Notes under the pieces: model-generated
Seen by the model: only the letters and a program-made list of their open reading frames with translations
Databases searched by the model: none
Told to the model about the DNA's origin: nothing
Source: Desulfurococcales archaeon
GTDB lineage: Archaea > Thermoproteota > Thermoprotei_A > Sulfolobales > Fervidicoccaceae
Assembly: GCA_027014955.1 (NCBI GenBank)
Contig: JALWDA010000018.1
Span: 1-56,126, forward strand
Reading direction: 5' to 3'
Length of the DNA: 56,126 nucleotides
Program-made: the position numbers and the translations under genes
Shown: positions 21,567 to 30,402 of the stretch, piece by piece
How the letters are laid out: each line of letters starts with the position of its first letter
Position numbering within the stretch: position 1 is the first letter of the stretch

Positions 21567-21965
21567 TTATCTGTTTGAAAGGTTATAGGGTTGGGCTCTG
21601 AACTTGATGTAGTCCGGTATCTTATCGCTATACTTCTCAAGGAATGACAGTTCCTTTTCTTTCTCCTCCTCTCTTATATAATCGGGCAGCATGTGCGGTA
21701 TATATTCAATGACTGGATACCAGCGTCCACATTTCCTGCAGTATATCACAGCCGTCTTTATTTCCAGTTTTATACACTCGTTACAAGGAGGCGTTTTTTC
21801 CATGTCTTTTATGAAAGAACCCTTGTAAGAGCAATACAGTTCGCATAGGGGGAGCTTTCCATTTACTGTCCTTTCCTCGTGTCTTTCTTCCTCTATCACA
21901 TGCAGTTCTAGGGGGAAGTTCCTACACATAGGACATGCAAGCAAGTCCATTAGCCTGTATTTCAA
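21567..21965 (-). CDS. Trm112-like zinc-ribbon protein
   Basis: MKYRLMDLLACPMCRNFPLEL...CRKCGRWYPVIEYIPHMLPDYIRE; archaeal Trm112/UPF0434-like pattern with extra CxxC segment. Confidence 0.75.
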   Translation of the reverse strand: MKYRLMDLLACPMCRNFPLELHVIEEERHEERTVNGKLPLCELYCSYKGSFIKDMEKTPPCNECIKLEIKTAVIYCRKCGRWYPVIEYIPHMLPDYIREEEKEKELSFLEKYSDKIPDYIKFRAQPYNLSNR

Positions 21966-21972
21966 TGCGTGT

Positions 21973-23358
21973 TCACCCTGCTTGGTTAATTAGGCTCTTG
22001 ACTTCCTCTAATAAATCGATAGCTTTGGACTCGTCTTTTGCTTCTATCATTATTCTTAGCACAGGTTCGGTGCCGCTAGGCCTCACTAGTAGCCAGGAGT
22101 CATTCTTGAGTATTTTAACCCCATCTATGTCTACTATTCGGTTGCCCTTGTAATGTTCCTTAACAATCTCGAGAACCTTTATTGCCCTCTTACGGGGCAT
22201 GGGTATCTTTGTTTTTATTGTGTATGTCTTCGGATAGTAGCTATCTATTAACTCGGATAGACTTCTTCTCTCTGTGGCCAGCATCTCCATCACCAGCGCA
22301 GTGGTCATTGCAGCGTCTCGAACGGGATGGTGGAGAGGATACATTGTACCCCCGTTTTCCTCGAACCCCATTAGGCCTCCCTCGCTAGCAAGTCTTCGAC
22401 TGATGTCAACACTACCCACCCTCATCCATACCACTTCTATGCCCTCACGTTTGAGTGGCTCTTCGATGAAGAAACTGCTGCTGACGCCAGTGTATACTCT
22501 TCGGGGCAACTCGAGGTGTTTCCGGGATAGGAATATGGCAAGGGGTATTGCTAACCTGTCACCCCAGAGTACCCGCCCCTTATCGTCAATGAATATAGAC
22601 CGGTCAGCGTCACCGTCAAGTCCTACACCCATATCTGCCTTCTCGTTTAAAACCATCTTAGATGCCACAGTAAGGGATGCCGGTGTTGGCTCGGGCTCTC
22701 GCCCCGGAAATGTAGGGTCTAGGTGACCGTTAAGCGTTATTACCTTTCCTCCTAGGCTCTTGACTACACTGGGGACTGACAGGCTTCCGACACTATTAGC
22801 CGCGTCGACTATTACCTTGTATTCCCTTCTCCTAATCGCCTGCACATCTATTCGGGCCAGTATGCCCCTGAGGTAAGTGTCAAGGGCGTCTGTCTTACTA
22901 TCAACCTTGTCTACACCTGCGTCCCATTTCCTTGGCCTTATCCTGTCCTCGAAGATAATCTTTTCTATCTCGTCCTCCTTCCACCTCGGTATCTCTATGC
23001 CATCAGAGTCTATTACCTTAAGGCCATTATACTCAGGAGGGTTATGGCTCGCAGTTATCATGATACCTCCGTCTACACTATCATCAACCGCAACATTATA
23101 CTGTAGCCCGGGGGTAGGAATGTATCCTAGAAGTACCGGTTTACATCCTGAGAACAGCAGGCCTGAAACTACTGCGGATTCGAGCATTGAGCCACCTATC
23201 CTCACGTCCCTACCAACAAGCAGTCGCGATCCTTCGCCGAAGTGCGTACAGGTTGCTGCAGATACCTTGAATGCCAGTTCTGGCGTAAGCTCTGTAAAAG
23301 TAATACCTCTTACCCCATCTGTTCCGAACAGCTTGCCCAAACAAACCACCCAAGTCAT
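21973..23358 (-). CDS. glmM: Phosphoglucosamine/phosphomannomutase
   Basis: LFGTDGVRG, catalytic TASHNPPEYNGLK, GLDGDADRS, VRPSGTEPVLRIMIEA. Confidence 0.95.
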   Translation of the reverse strand: MTWVVCLGKLFGTDGVRGITFTELTPELAFKVSAATCTHFGEGSRLLVGRDVRIGGSMLESAVVSGLLFSGCKPVLLGYIPTPGLQYNVAVDDSVDGGIMITASHNPPEYNGLKVIDSDGIEIPRWKEDEIEKIIFEDRIRPRKWDAGVDKVDSKTDALDTYLRGILARIDVQAIRRREYKVIVDAANSVGSLSVPSVVKSLGGKVITLNGHLDPTFPGREPEPTPASLTVASKMVLNEKADMGVGLDGDADRSIFIDDKGRVLWGDRLAIPLAIFLSRKHLELPRRVYTGVSSSFFIEEPLKREGIEVVWMRVGSVDISRRLASEGGLMGFEENGGTMYPLHHPVRDAAMTTALVMEMLATERRSLSELIDSYYPKTYTIKTKIPMPRKRAIKVLEIVKEHYKGNRIVDIDGVKILKNDSWLLVRPSGTEPVLRIMIEAKDESKAIDLLEEVKSLINQAG

Positions 23359-23443
23359 ATACTGTGATTCGGTCCTATTTTTGCCTAGTAATAGATTTAG
23401 GCTGTGTTGTCCTGTTTATCACTATTTCTTGGAGGTGAATACA

Positions 23444-24790
23444 ATGAGCATTATTGAAGAGGTCAAGCCAAGCCCGTTTAAAAGGATAGGGTCCCACAGC
23501 CACATAAAGGGACTTGGTCTGGATGAGAAGGGTAAGGCAAAGAAGATTGCAGATGGCCTAGTCGGGCAAGAGGAGGCTAGGGAGGCGGCTGGAATAGTGG
23601 TACGCATGATAAAGGAGGGGCGTATGGCTGGAAGGGGAGTCCTAATCGCGGGTCCCAGCGGGACTGGCAAAACAGCACTTGCCGTGGCTATCGCAAAAGA
23701 GCTGGGTGAGGACACGCCTTTCGTAGAAATGGGGGGTTCAGAGGTATATTCAACCGAGCTCAAAAAGACCGAGTTGCTAATGCAGGCACTGAGGAAGGCT
23801 ATAGGTGTCAGGCTTAAGGACACGCGTATAGTTTACGAGGGCGTTGTGAAAGAGATTAAAATAAAGAGAGCGAGGAACCCCTTCAACCCCTATGTAGCTG
23901 TGCCTGTGGAGGCTCGTATTGTTCTTGAAACAAAGGACGATAGTTTAGCCGTTAACGTTGGTGAAGAAATAGCTATGCAACTTATTCAGCTCAATGTGAG
24001 AAGAGGCGACGTTATATGGATAGATTCCGAAACTGGCAGGGTTTTCAAGGAGGGAAGAGCTAGGGAGAAGGGAGGAGAACTAACTATAGGCAGAACAGTA
24101 CCAGTTCCAGAAGGGTCTGTTAAGAAGAGAAAGGAGATCGTAAATACCGTGACCCTGCACGACCTTGACGTCTATTTCGCAAGCAGGAGAAGCGGGCTAG
24201 AAATGCTCCTAGGACTAGGAACTACACGCGAGATAAGTCAAGACATAAGGAGGGGTGTCGACGAGGAGATCAAGAAACTAGTGGAGAAGAGGGAGGCGGA
24301 AATCGTTCCGGGTGTTCTATTCATAGACGATGCACATATGCTTGATCTAGAGGCTTTTAGCTTTCTCTCAGAGGCCATGGAAGGCGAACTTGCTCCAATA
24401 ATCATTCTAGCTACAAACAGGGGGTTGACTAAGATAAGGGGAACCGACATAGAGGCTCCCCATGGGATGCCACTGGACCTACTTGACCGCCTGTTGATCA
24501 TAACCACTAGACCTTACAACGAGGATGAGATAAGAGAGATACTAAAGATACGGGCAGACGAGGAAGAAATACCGCTGAGCGACGAGGCTTTAGAAGAGCT
24601 GACCAGGATAGGCGTGGAGAAGAGCCTAAGGTACGCTGTGCAACTTATGGAGCCGGCAAAGATCCTTGCATCGAGAAAAGGCAGGCTGAAGATAATTAAG
24701 GAAGACATAGACGAAGCTAGCAGGCTATTCGCCGATCTAAAAACTAGTGTGGATTATGTAAGCAAATATGAAAAACTGTTTTTAAAATAA
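23444..24790 (+). CDS. TIP49 / RuvB-like AAA+ ATPase
   Basis: SHSHIKGLGLDEKG, GLVGQEEAREAAGIVVRMI, Walker A AGPSGTGKTAL, Walker B VLFIDDAHML. ATG at 23444 with ggaggtgaat SD; the ORF-track start at 22877 runs antisense into glmM. Confidence 0.95.
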   Translation: MSIIEEVKPSPFKRIGSHSHIKGLGLDEKGKAKKIADGLVGQEEAREAAGIVVRMIKEGRMAGRGVLIAGPSGTGKTALAVAIAKELGEDTPFVEMGGSEVYSTELKKTELLMQALRKAIGVRLKDTRIVYEGVVKEIKIKRARNPFNPYVAVPVEARIVLETKDDSLAVNVGEEIAMQLIQLNVRRGDVIWIDSETGRVFKEGRAREKGGELTIGRTVPVPEGSVKKRKEIVNTVTLHDLDVYFASRRSGLEMLLGLGTTREISQDIRRGVDEEIKKLVEKREAEIVPGVLFIDDAHMLDLEAFSFLSEAMEGELAPIIILATNRGLTKIRGTDIEAPHGMPLDLLDRLLIITTRPYNEDEIREILKIRADEEEIPLSDEALEELTRIGVEKSLRYAVQLMEPAKILASRKGRLKIIKEDIDEASRLFADLKTSVDYVSKYEKLFLK

Positions 24791-24864
24791 AAATATAACA
24801 TCACAAAAATCAGCATTTTACTTAAAGTGTCACAAAATTATTTAAAATTATATCCCCTAACCCG

Positions 24865-25563
24865 TTAGAACCTGTTGATCAGGTATGATGCGTATCTTAT
24901 TGCCCTCCGGGGATCACTGCTTCTAGTTATCGCTGAGCCTACCACAACAATGTCTGCTCCAGCCTCTACAAACGATCCTATTTCATCTAGTTTTATTCCA
25001 CCCGCAACCGATATGAGTACATCGTCGCCTAGTTCTTTTCTTGCCTGCTTTAACAGTCCCAGCATAGAGTCTGCTCTAATGCTCTTCGTGTACTGAACAT
25101 CTATGCCTGTGTGAAATCCTATAATGGGTACACCCATCTCCTTTAGTTCCTTTGAACGCTCCACTGGTTGGGGGTGGGAGATAAGGTCAACCTGTATATC
25201 AAGGCCTGTTTTTCTGGACTTGTTTAATGCCTTTGTCAACGTAGCGTCATCGGCTACCCCGAGTACGGTTATTATGTCAGCTCCAGCGCTCCCGGCTATA
25301 TCTACCTCAAGCTCTGCCGCGTCCATTGTCTTCATATCTGCTAAAGTCGGTGTCCCGGATGCAGCCTTCAGGACCTCTATAGAGTATGTTCCGTACTTCT
25401 TGATTAGGGGAGTCCCTGCTTCCACTATTATGTTGTCAAGCCCGTTTGCATAGGATGCTATTCTCACAGCTTTTGCCAGGTCGGTTAGGTCGAGGGCTAT
25501 CTGGAGGGCGGGTAGCTTGACCTTGTTTTTCACATGTGCTCTCATTTCAACCAGCTCTGCCAC
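24865..25563 (-). CDS. 3-hexulose-6-phosphate synthase family protein
   Basis: PALQIALDLTDLAKAVRIA...EAGTPLIKKYG...DMKTMDAAELEVDIAGSAGADIITVLG...SVAGGI...GADIVVVGSAI. Confidence 0.9.
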   Translation of the reverse strand: MAELVEMRAHVKNKVKLPALQIALDLTDLAKAVRIASYANGLDNIIVEAGTPLIKKYGTYSIEVLKAASGTPTLADMKTMDAAELEVDIAGSAGADIITVLGVADDATLTKALNKSRKTGLDIQVDLISHPQPVERSKELKEMGVPIIGFHTGIDVQYTKSIRADSMLGLLKQARKELGDDVLISVAGGIKLDEIGSFVEAGADIVVVGSAITRSSDPRRAIRYASYLINRF

Positions 25564-25580
25564 GTGTCTGTCGTTGTTGG

Positions 25581-26363
25581 TTAGATTATGCTGTTCAGCA
25601 AGCCACCATCTATGGGTATAGCTGCCCCATTTATGTATTTGCTAAGGTCGCTCATAAGGAAGGCTACTAGAGCTCCTACTTCCCAAGGCTCTCCCATTCT
25701 TTTCAAGGGGACGTTAGATACCATTTCGCTCATGACGTCCTCTATTTTCTTCCCCATCTTAATTGCACGAGAGCGGGCCACCTCCTCCACTCGCTGTGTT
25801 CTTATATACCCTGGCATAACCACGTTGAATCTTATACCTGTGTCAGGCGTAACTTCCTTCGAAAGCGTCTTTACCAGACCTAGTATTGACATACGTATGG
25901 AGTTGCTAAGTATCAGGTTCGGCACAGGCTCCTTGACCGCCACACTCGTCAGATACACGAATGATGATTCTCTCTCGGCTATTTTGAGGGCCTCCTGAGT
26001 AGCTTTTACAGCACTTCTAACCAGGAGCTCGTAGGTAATATCCCACAAGTCAAGAGGGATCTCCTCGAATCTGCCAGGAGGCGGGCCACCAGTGTTGAAA
26101 AACAGGCCATTTATCTTGCCATATCTCTCACCCACTTTAGCGAAGAATCGCTCTATCGAATCGGCTTTGGTTAGGTTGCACGTGGTGCCACTCACCCTGT
26201 CTCCCGCCCATGACAACGAATTCAATGTGTCGCGCACATTTGCTTCTGACCTGCTACAGAAAAACACGTTGGCTCCAGACTTTAGTAGGAACTCCGAAAC
26301 CCCATATCCGATGCCTTTTGTTCCCGCAAGAACCACTATCCTTTTACCAGTCAGGTCTATCAT
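25581..26363 (-). CDS. Short-chain dehydrogenase/reductase (SDR)
   Basis: GKRIVVLAGTKGIGYGVSEFLLKSGANV, FNTGGPPPG, GALVAFLMSDLSKYINGAAIPIDGGLL. Confidence 0.9.
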   Translation of the reverse strand: MIDLTGKRIVVLAGTKGIGYGVSEFLLKSGANVFFCSRSEANVRDTLNSLSWAGDRVSGTTCNLTKADSIERFFAKVGERYGKINGLFFNTGGPPPGRFEEIPLDLWDITYELLVRSAVKATQEALKIAERESSFVYLTSVAVKEPVPNLILSNSIRMSILGLVKTLSKEVTPDTGIRFNVVMPGYIRTQRVEEVARSRAIKMGKKIEDVMSEMVSNVPLKRMGEPWEVGALVAFLMSDLSKYINGAAIPIDGGLLNSII

Positions 26364-26492
26364 AGTATATCCACCACTCCTGGATAGAAGACTGGGTCAC
26401 ACTGTTGGTTATTTTATTATAGAATAGGATGGTAAAAAGGTATAGACTACCTTACGTCCAAATACTCTATAAATTGTGGATGGTGAAAGCCG

Positions 26493-27557
26493 ATGGACGA
26501 CCTTAGCCTCTTCCGGCCAACCCCCTTTCCAAGGATATGGATCGAAGAATTAGAGTCACTTGATAATGAGCTTGATAGAGGTCGAGGTGGTGGTACCAGT
26601 ATAGTTATAGAGTTGGCTAGAAATCCCGGGTCTCACAACTTGTTATCCCTAACACGCGATGGGCTGGGTATTCAGGCTGAGGATGGTTTCCTAAGGATAA
26701 TAGTTAGTATTGAAAATGGTAAAGACGATGCGCTCGGGCTCAGAAAGGGAGTTGAAAGAGTGTTCAATTATATTGATAAGGAGAAACTGTGCATTAATGG
26801 ACAGGGGTTCAAGATAAGACTCATCATGCCAGAGTCTTATGGTAAAACAGAACACTATGGAGCGATCGCTGGTTTACTTTCCAGTCTATACACCTTCACA
26901 TTAAAAACAGGCCATAGCACTATGTGTGAAAAAGGGGTAGTCGTGTACACGCCAGCCCCTAGGGCTGGTGAAGAGGCTCTTAAAATAGCAGAACCCATAT
27001 TCCGTGGTGTCTACATCGCTAGGGATGTCGCCAATCTCCCTCCCAACATACTTAATCCCGATACCATATTGGATGTACTCAACCGCCTCTACGACTACCA
27101 CAAGGTTGGAGGCCTCAAGGTAGGAAGCATAGACTTTGACGAACTAGAGCGAAGAGGATTTGGTGGGATAGTCAACGTTGGCAAGGGGAGTAGGCACAAG
27201 CCCCGCCTTATTGAGATAATGAATACAACCGCAAAAAACACGGGAAATACAGAGTACCTCCTTGTGGGGAAAACTGTTGTGTTCGACTCAGGCGGACTTG
27301 ACCTTAAGACACCTCAGGCTATGGACGAGATGAAGTATGATAAAAGCGGTGGTGCCTCCGTAGCAGGCATAATGGCCTCACTAGAGCTAGCCGGGGTGAA
27401 GAGGGGTGTGGTTGGGCTCTTACCAGTTGTCGAGAACCTGCCCGGCCCCCACTCTTACAAGCCTAGGGACGTGATAAAGATGTATAATGGAAAGACCGTT
27501 GAGGTCACAAACACGGATGCTGAGGGAAGACTCATTCTAGCTGATGCACTTTCCTAA
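26493..27557 (+). CDS. M17 leucyl aminopeptidase, N-terminal portion (frame 1 of split gene)
   Basis: LLVGKTVVFDSGGLDLKTPQAMDEMKYDKSGGA and NTDAEGRLILADAL, then TAA at 27555-27557. Continues in the +1 frame. Confidence 0.88.
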   Translation: MDDLSLFRPTPFPRIWIEELESLDNELDRGRGGGTSIVIELARNPGSHNLLSLTRDGLGIQAEDGFLRIIVSIENGKDDALGLRKGVERVFNYIDKEKLCINGQGFKIRLIMPESYGKTEHYGAIAGLLSSLYTFTLKTGHSTMCEKGVVVYTPAPRAGEEALKIAEPIFRGVYIARDVANLPPNILNPDTILDVLNRLYDYHKVGGLKVGSIDFDELERRGFGGIVNVGKGSRHKPRLIEIMNTTAKNTGNTEYLLVGKTVVFDSGGLDLKTPQAMDEMKYDKSGGASVAGIMASLELAGVKRGVVGLLPVVENLPGPHSYKPRDVIKMYNGKTVEVTNTDAEGRLILADALS

Positions 27558-27993
27558 CGGTATTGAAAAGTATAGCCCAAGAAGGGTCATAGATTTGGCG
27601 ACACTAACAGGCTCAGTTGTAGTTGCCTTAGGGAACCTTGCTGCGGGCCTCTTTAGCAACAATGAAGACTTTGCTAGAGAGATAAAGGAGGCATCACGTA
27701 TTTCAGGGGAGCGGTTATGGGAGCTCCCCTTATTCGAAGAATACGGTGACAAGTTAAAGAGCACGGTGGCTGACTTGAAGAACTCTGGAGGAAGACAGGG
27801 TGGAGCCAGCATTGCTGCATGGTTCTTGAAACAGTTTGTCGACGAAAGACCATGGGCTCATATAGATATAGCGGGCACTGCCTGGGTTGGTGAGGATGAC
27901 AAGAACGGCCCTCTAAAAGGAGCAACCGGATGGGGTGTAGAGACGCTAACCCTCATGATAATGGGAGGCTTCAACAACAAAAAACAAGGTTGA
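27556..27993 (+). CDS. M17 leucyl aminopeptidase, C-terminal portion (+1 frame)
   Basis: NGIEKYSPRRVIDLATLTGSVVVALGNLAAGLFSN...LWELPLFEEYGDKLKSTVADLKNSGGRQGGASIAAWFLKQFV...PWAHIDIAGTAW. The ATG at 27544 is probably not a real start. Confidence 0.85.
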   Translation, partial: NGIEKYSPRRVIDLATLTGSVVVALGNLAAGLFSNNEDFAREIKEASRISGERLWELPLFEEYGDKLKSTVADLKNSGGRQGGASIAAWFLKQFVDERPWAHIDIAGTAWVGEDDKNGPLKGATGWGVETLTLMIMGGFNNKKQG

Positions 27994-28062
27994 ACTAATA
28001 GAATACCGTGGCTTCCATAGATGACCAGATTAAAAAGCTTGCTTTAACCATTAACTGTGGTC

Positions 28063-28947
28063 TTATGTATTTGGAGAACCTGCGCCATTGGCATGTCTAT
28101 GAGGCGAGGGAACGAACTCCACACCGGAACGCTGCATCATTGGTGCAGGGTATAGGGTCATCAACTCATATATTTCTGGAGGTATTTCGTCCTTTACGTT
28201 GAGGCCAAGTTCCTTTGCTTTCTCGAGAGTTATTGGGTAGTCGTGCGTCCACCTACCCTCTACTAGCGTCTTAGCTATCTGATGTGCCTTCTCCTCACCC
28301 ATCTTATCCTTCAGGATATTGACTATTGTTTCCTCTACTCCCTTCACGGCTTTCTCTGCTATATCAGCCATAATAAGCGTCTGATCTGACGCCTCCTTCC
28401 CCTTCATATTGGCCACTTTGACAATACTGGGCGCCGGAAGCGTCCCCGTGTTTTGGAATGTGAGTTGGGGGTCAAGGGGGCCAAGCACCGCGTTAGGGTC
28501 CATCCATATCTCGTCGGCTGCTAGAGCTATAAGAGTTCCGCCACTCATAGCGTAGTGGGGTACTATTACTACTTTTTTTGCTTTGTGCCTTTTCAATGCA
28601 TATGCAATCTGTGTCGCGGCCAAGACCAGGCCTCCAGGGGTGTGTAGGACTAGCGCTATTGGCTTATCGGGAGGGGTTTGCCTTATGGCTCTTATGACGG
28701 CCTCGCTGTCATCGATATCTATGAAGCGGTATACTGGTATTCCGAATATGCTTACCTTCTCCTGCCTATGTATCATTGTTATTAGCTTCATTCCATACTT
28801 CTGCTCGAACCGCTTGATTAGCTCTAGTCTTGCTGCTTTCAACCTTTGATAGTTAAGGGTCGGTGATAGAAGGATCATGAGGAAAATTAGCCAGAATAGC
28901 AGGCCTGTAAGGTCCGCTAGGGGTGCGGTGTAGTCGGCTGCGGGCAT
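28063..28947 (-). CDS. SDH/ClpP-class membrane serine protease (DUF114-like)
   Basis: N-terminal TM, LVLHTPGGLVLAATQIAYAL, catalytic HYAMSGGTLIALAADEIWMDP. Start at internal Met 28947 has ggaggg SD. Confidence 0.88.
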   Translation of the reverse strand: MPAADYTAPLADLTGLLFWLIFLMILLSPTLNYQRLKAARLELIKRFEQKYGMKLITMIHRQEKVSIFGIPVYRFIDIDDSEAVIRAIRQTPPDKPIALVLHTPGGLVLAATQIAYALKRHKAKKVVIVPHYAMSGGTLIALAADEIWMDPNAVLGPLDPQLTFQNTGTLPAPSIVKVANMKGKEASDQTLIMADIAEKAVKGVEETIVNILKDKMGEEKAHQIAKTLVEGRWTHDYPITLEKAKELGLNVKDEIPPEIYELMTLYPAPMMQRSGVEFVPSPHRHANGAGSPNT

Positions 28948-29137
28948 AATAACCCTCCATCTAGCACTTGGTTGCAACTTTGAAAGGCCCTATCTAAGCA
29001 AGCTATGTGTCATGCTGGTTTGTTTTATTTTGTTTTGAAATAGTGTATATATTTTATTATGGTTTGTTATTTTTTCAATAAATACACGAATGACTATGTT
29101 ATAAATGTCAATAGTTAATACTATTCTTGTCAAAAAA

Positions 29138-29611
29138 TCATATCCTTCTTCTTCCTCTTTGTGAAAGTTCTACCTCTGCATCTATTGTAGCGATTTTCGG
29201 CCTTATTTCCTCCACTTTCTTCTTAACTTTTTCGATAAATTCCTCGCTAAAGCTGGCTTTCTCAAGAGCTTCTTTGCCCATGCCCGTCACTCTAAACTTT
29301 TTAGCACGGCCCACCGTTTCAACGAAATCTACATAAAGTAAGGCGACTATATCGTCCTTAAGCTGCTTGCTGGTTATTACATTACCTATTTTGAAGAATT
29401 GGTATCCTAAGTCTATCCCCATCTCCTTTAGCTCATGTATCATGTAATGTAATGCCTTTTCGCTTATGTCGCCATACGTGTTTACTATATATAACAGCTT
29501 CATTAGCCGTTCGTTCTTAGTAACCTGGTCAGGCGTTATGACGTGTCTTGTCTCAAACTTAATCTCCTTTCCTTTCTTCTCCCCTGAAGGCGATGACAAC
29601 ATTATCCCCAT
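29138..29611 (-). CDS. Conserved hypothetical protein, possible wHTH
   Basis: 157 aa with helical wHTH-like segments (NERLMKLLYIVNTYGDISEKALHYMIHELKEMGIDLGY); no recognised family. Confidence 0.6.
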   Translation of the reverse strand: MGIMLSSPSGEKKGKEIKFETRHVITPDQVTKNERLMKLLYIVNTYGDISEKALHYMIHELKEMGIDLGYQFFKIGNVITSKQLKDDIVALLYVDFVETVGRAKKFRVTGMGKEALEKASFSEEFIEKVKKKVEEIRPKIATIDAEVELSQRGRRRI

Positions 29612-29704
29612 GCTGTCTAAATTGCAGTTGTGACTAATTCATGTTTCCCACGTGATATGGGGTAGATTTGGCCTCCAACTATTCACGTGCTTTTCGAAAC
29701 CTGA

Positions 29705-30160
29705 CTACCTGACTATATATATGCTGGTATTAGTGTTCATTATTATTGAGGCGGCAACGCTTCCCATGTATAGCTCATCATTAACACTGGTCCCGCGTGC
29801 CGACATTACTACGAGGTCATAGCCTCCAAGCACGATTTCTTTTATAAGCTCGCTGGAGACACTGCTCTTGTCAGGATCGAATCTCAGCAGTTTATAATCC
29901 AAGAACTGGTCGGCCTCGGGCCTCTCCTCATTTACATAGCTTTTAATTCTATCAAATATGTCTGGGCGGCATCTTTCTTTTTCACATGCATGTACTACAA
30001 CAATATGTGACCCAAACATGCTTGCTATGTCAACAGCAGTCTGGAATGCTCTGAAGCTGTTATCAGAGCCGTCGTAGGGTACTATTATTTTTTTATGCAT
30101 TCTAATGTCTATCTGCTTCCTTTCTTCTTCCGCCTGAAGTTGAGGAGATGCGGCATACAA
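29705..30160 (-). CDS. Universal stress protein (UspA family)
   Basis: KKIIVPYDGSDNSFRAFQTAVDIASMFGSHIVVVHA...DLVVMSARG...GSVAASIIMNTNTSIYIVR. Start may be the Met at about 30100. Confidence 0.9.
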   Translation of the reverse strand: MYAASPQLQAEEERKQIDIRMHKKIIVPYDGSDNSFRAFQTAVDIASMFGSHIVVVHACEKERCRPDIFDRIKSYVNEERPEADQFLDYKLLRFDPDKSSVSSELIKEIVLGGYDLVVMSARGTSVNDELYMGSVAASIIMNTNTSIYIVR

Positions 30161-30203
30161 TTGTGACCCCTCTCAAGGGTAACGTCTATACTCTAAATAA
30201 TTC

Positions 30204-30221
30204 TGCATAAATAATTATGCA
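30204..30221. repeat. Inverted repeat TGCATAA-ATAA-TTATGCA
   Basis: Perfect 7-bp arms with 4-nt spacer in the intergenic region between uspA (-) and polB (+). Confidence 0.55.
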
Positions 30222-30402
30222 CTCCCTATAGCGCTTGGCACTCCTTTATTGGTGAGTATTTCTACACTTATCTATCTGGGTCGCTTGCGAAATATAGTGT
30301 TTGTTATGCCAAATGTGAGAGCATGTATAACCACTAGTCTACGTGGCTGTAAATTGATATTTATCTCGCTTCTAGTATGATAGTATAATTAGGGATTATT
30401 CC

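Noticed and set aside
22877-23443. 637-aa ORF start for the TIP49 gene
   Set aside because: The N-terminal 189 residues are antisense to glmM and have no TIP49 similarity. ATG 23444 has a strong SD (ggaggtgaat).
27544-27555. Independent start (ATG 27544) for the second aminopeptidase ORF
   Set aside because: It lies inside the conserved ADALS region of the other frame, has no SD, and would give a fragment lacking the metal site.
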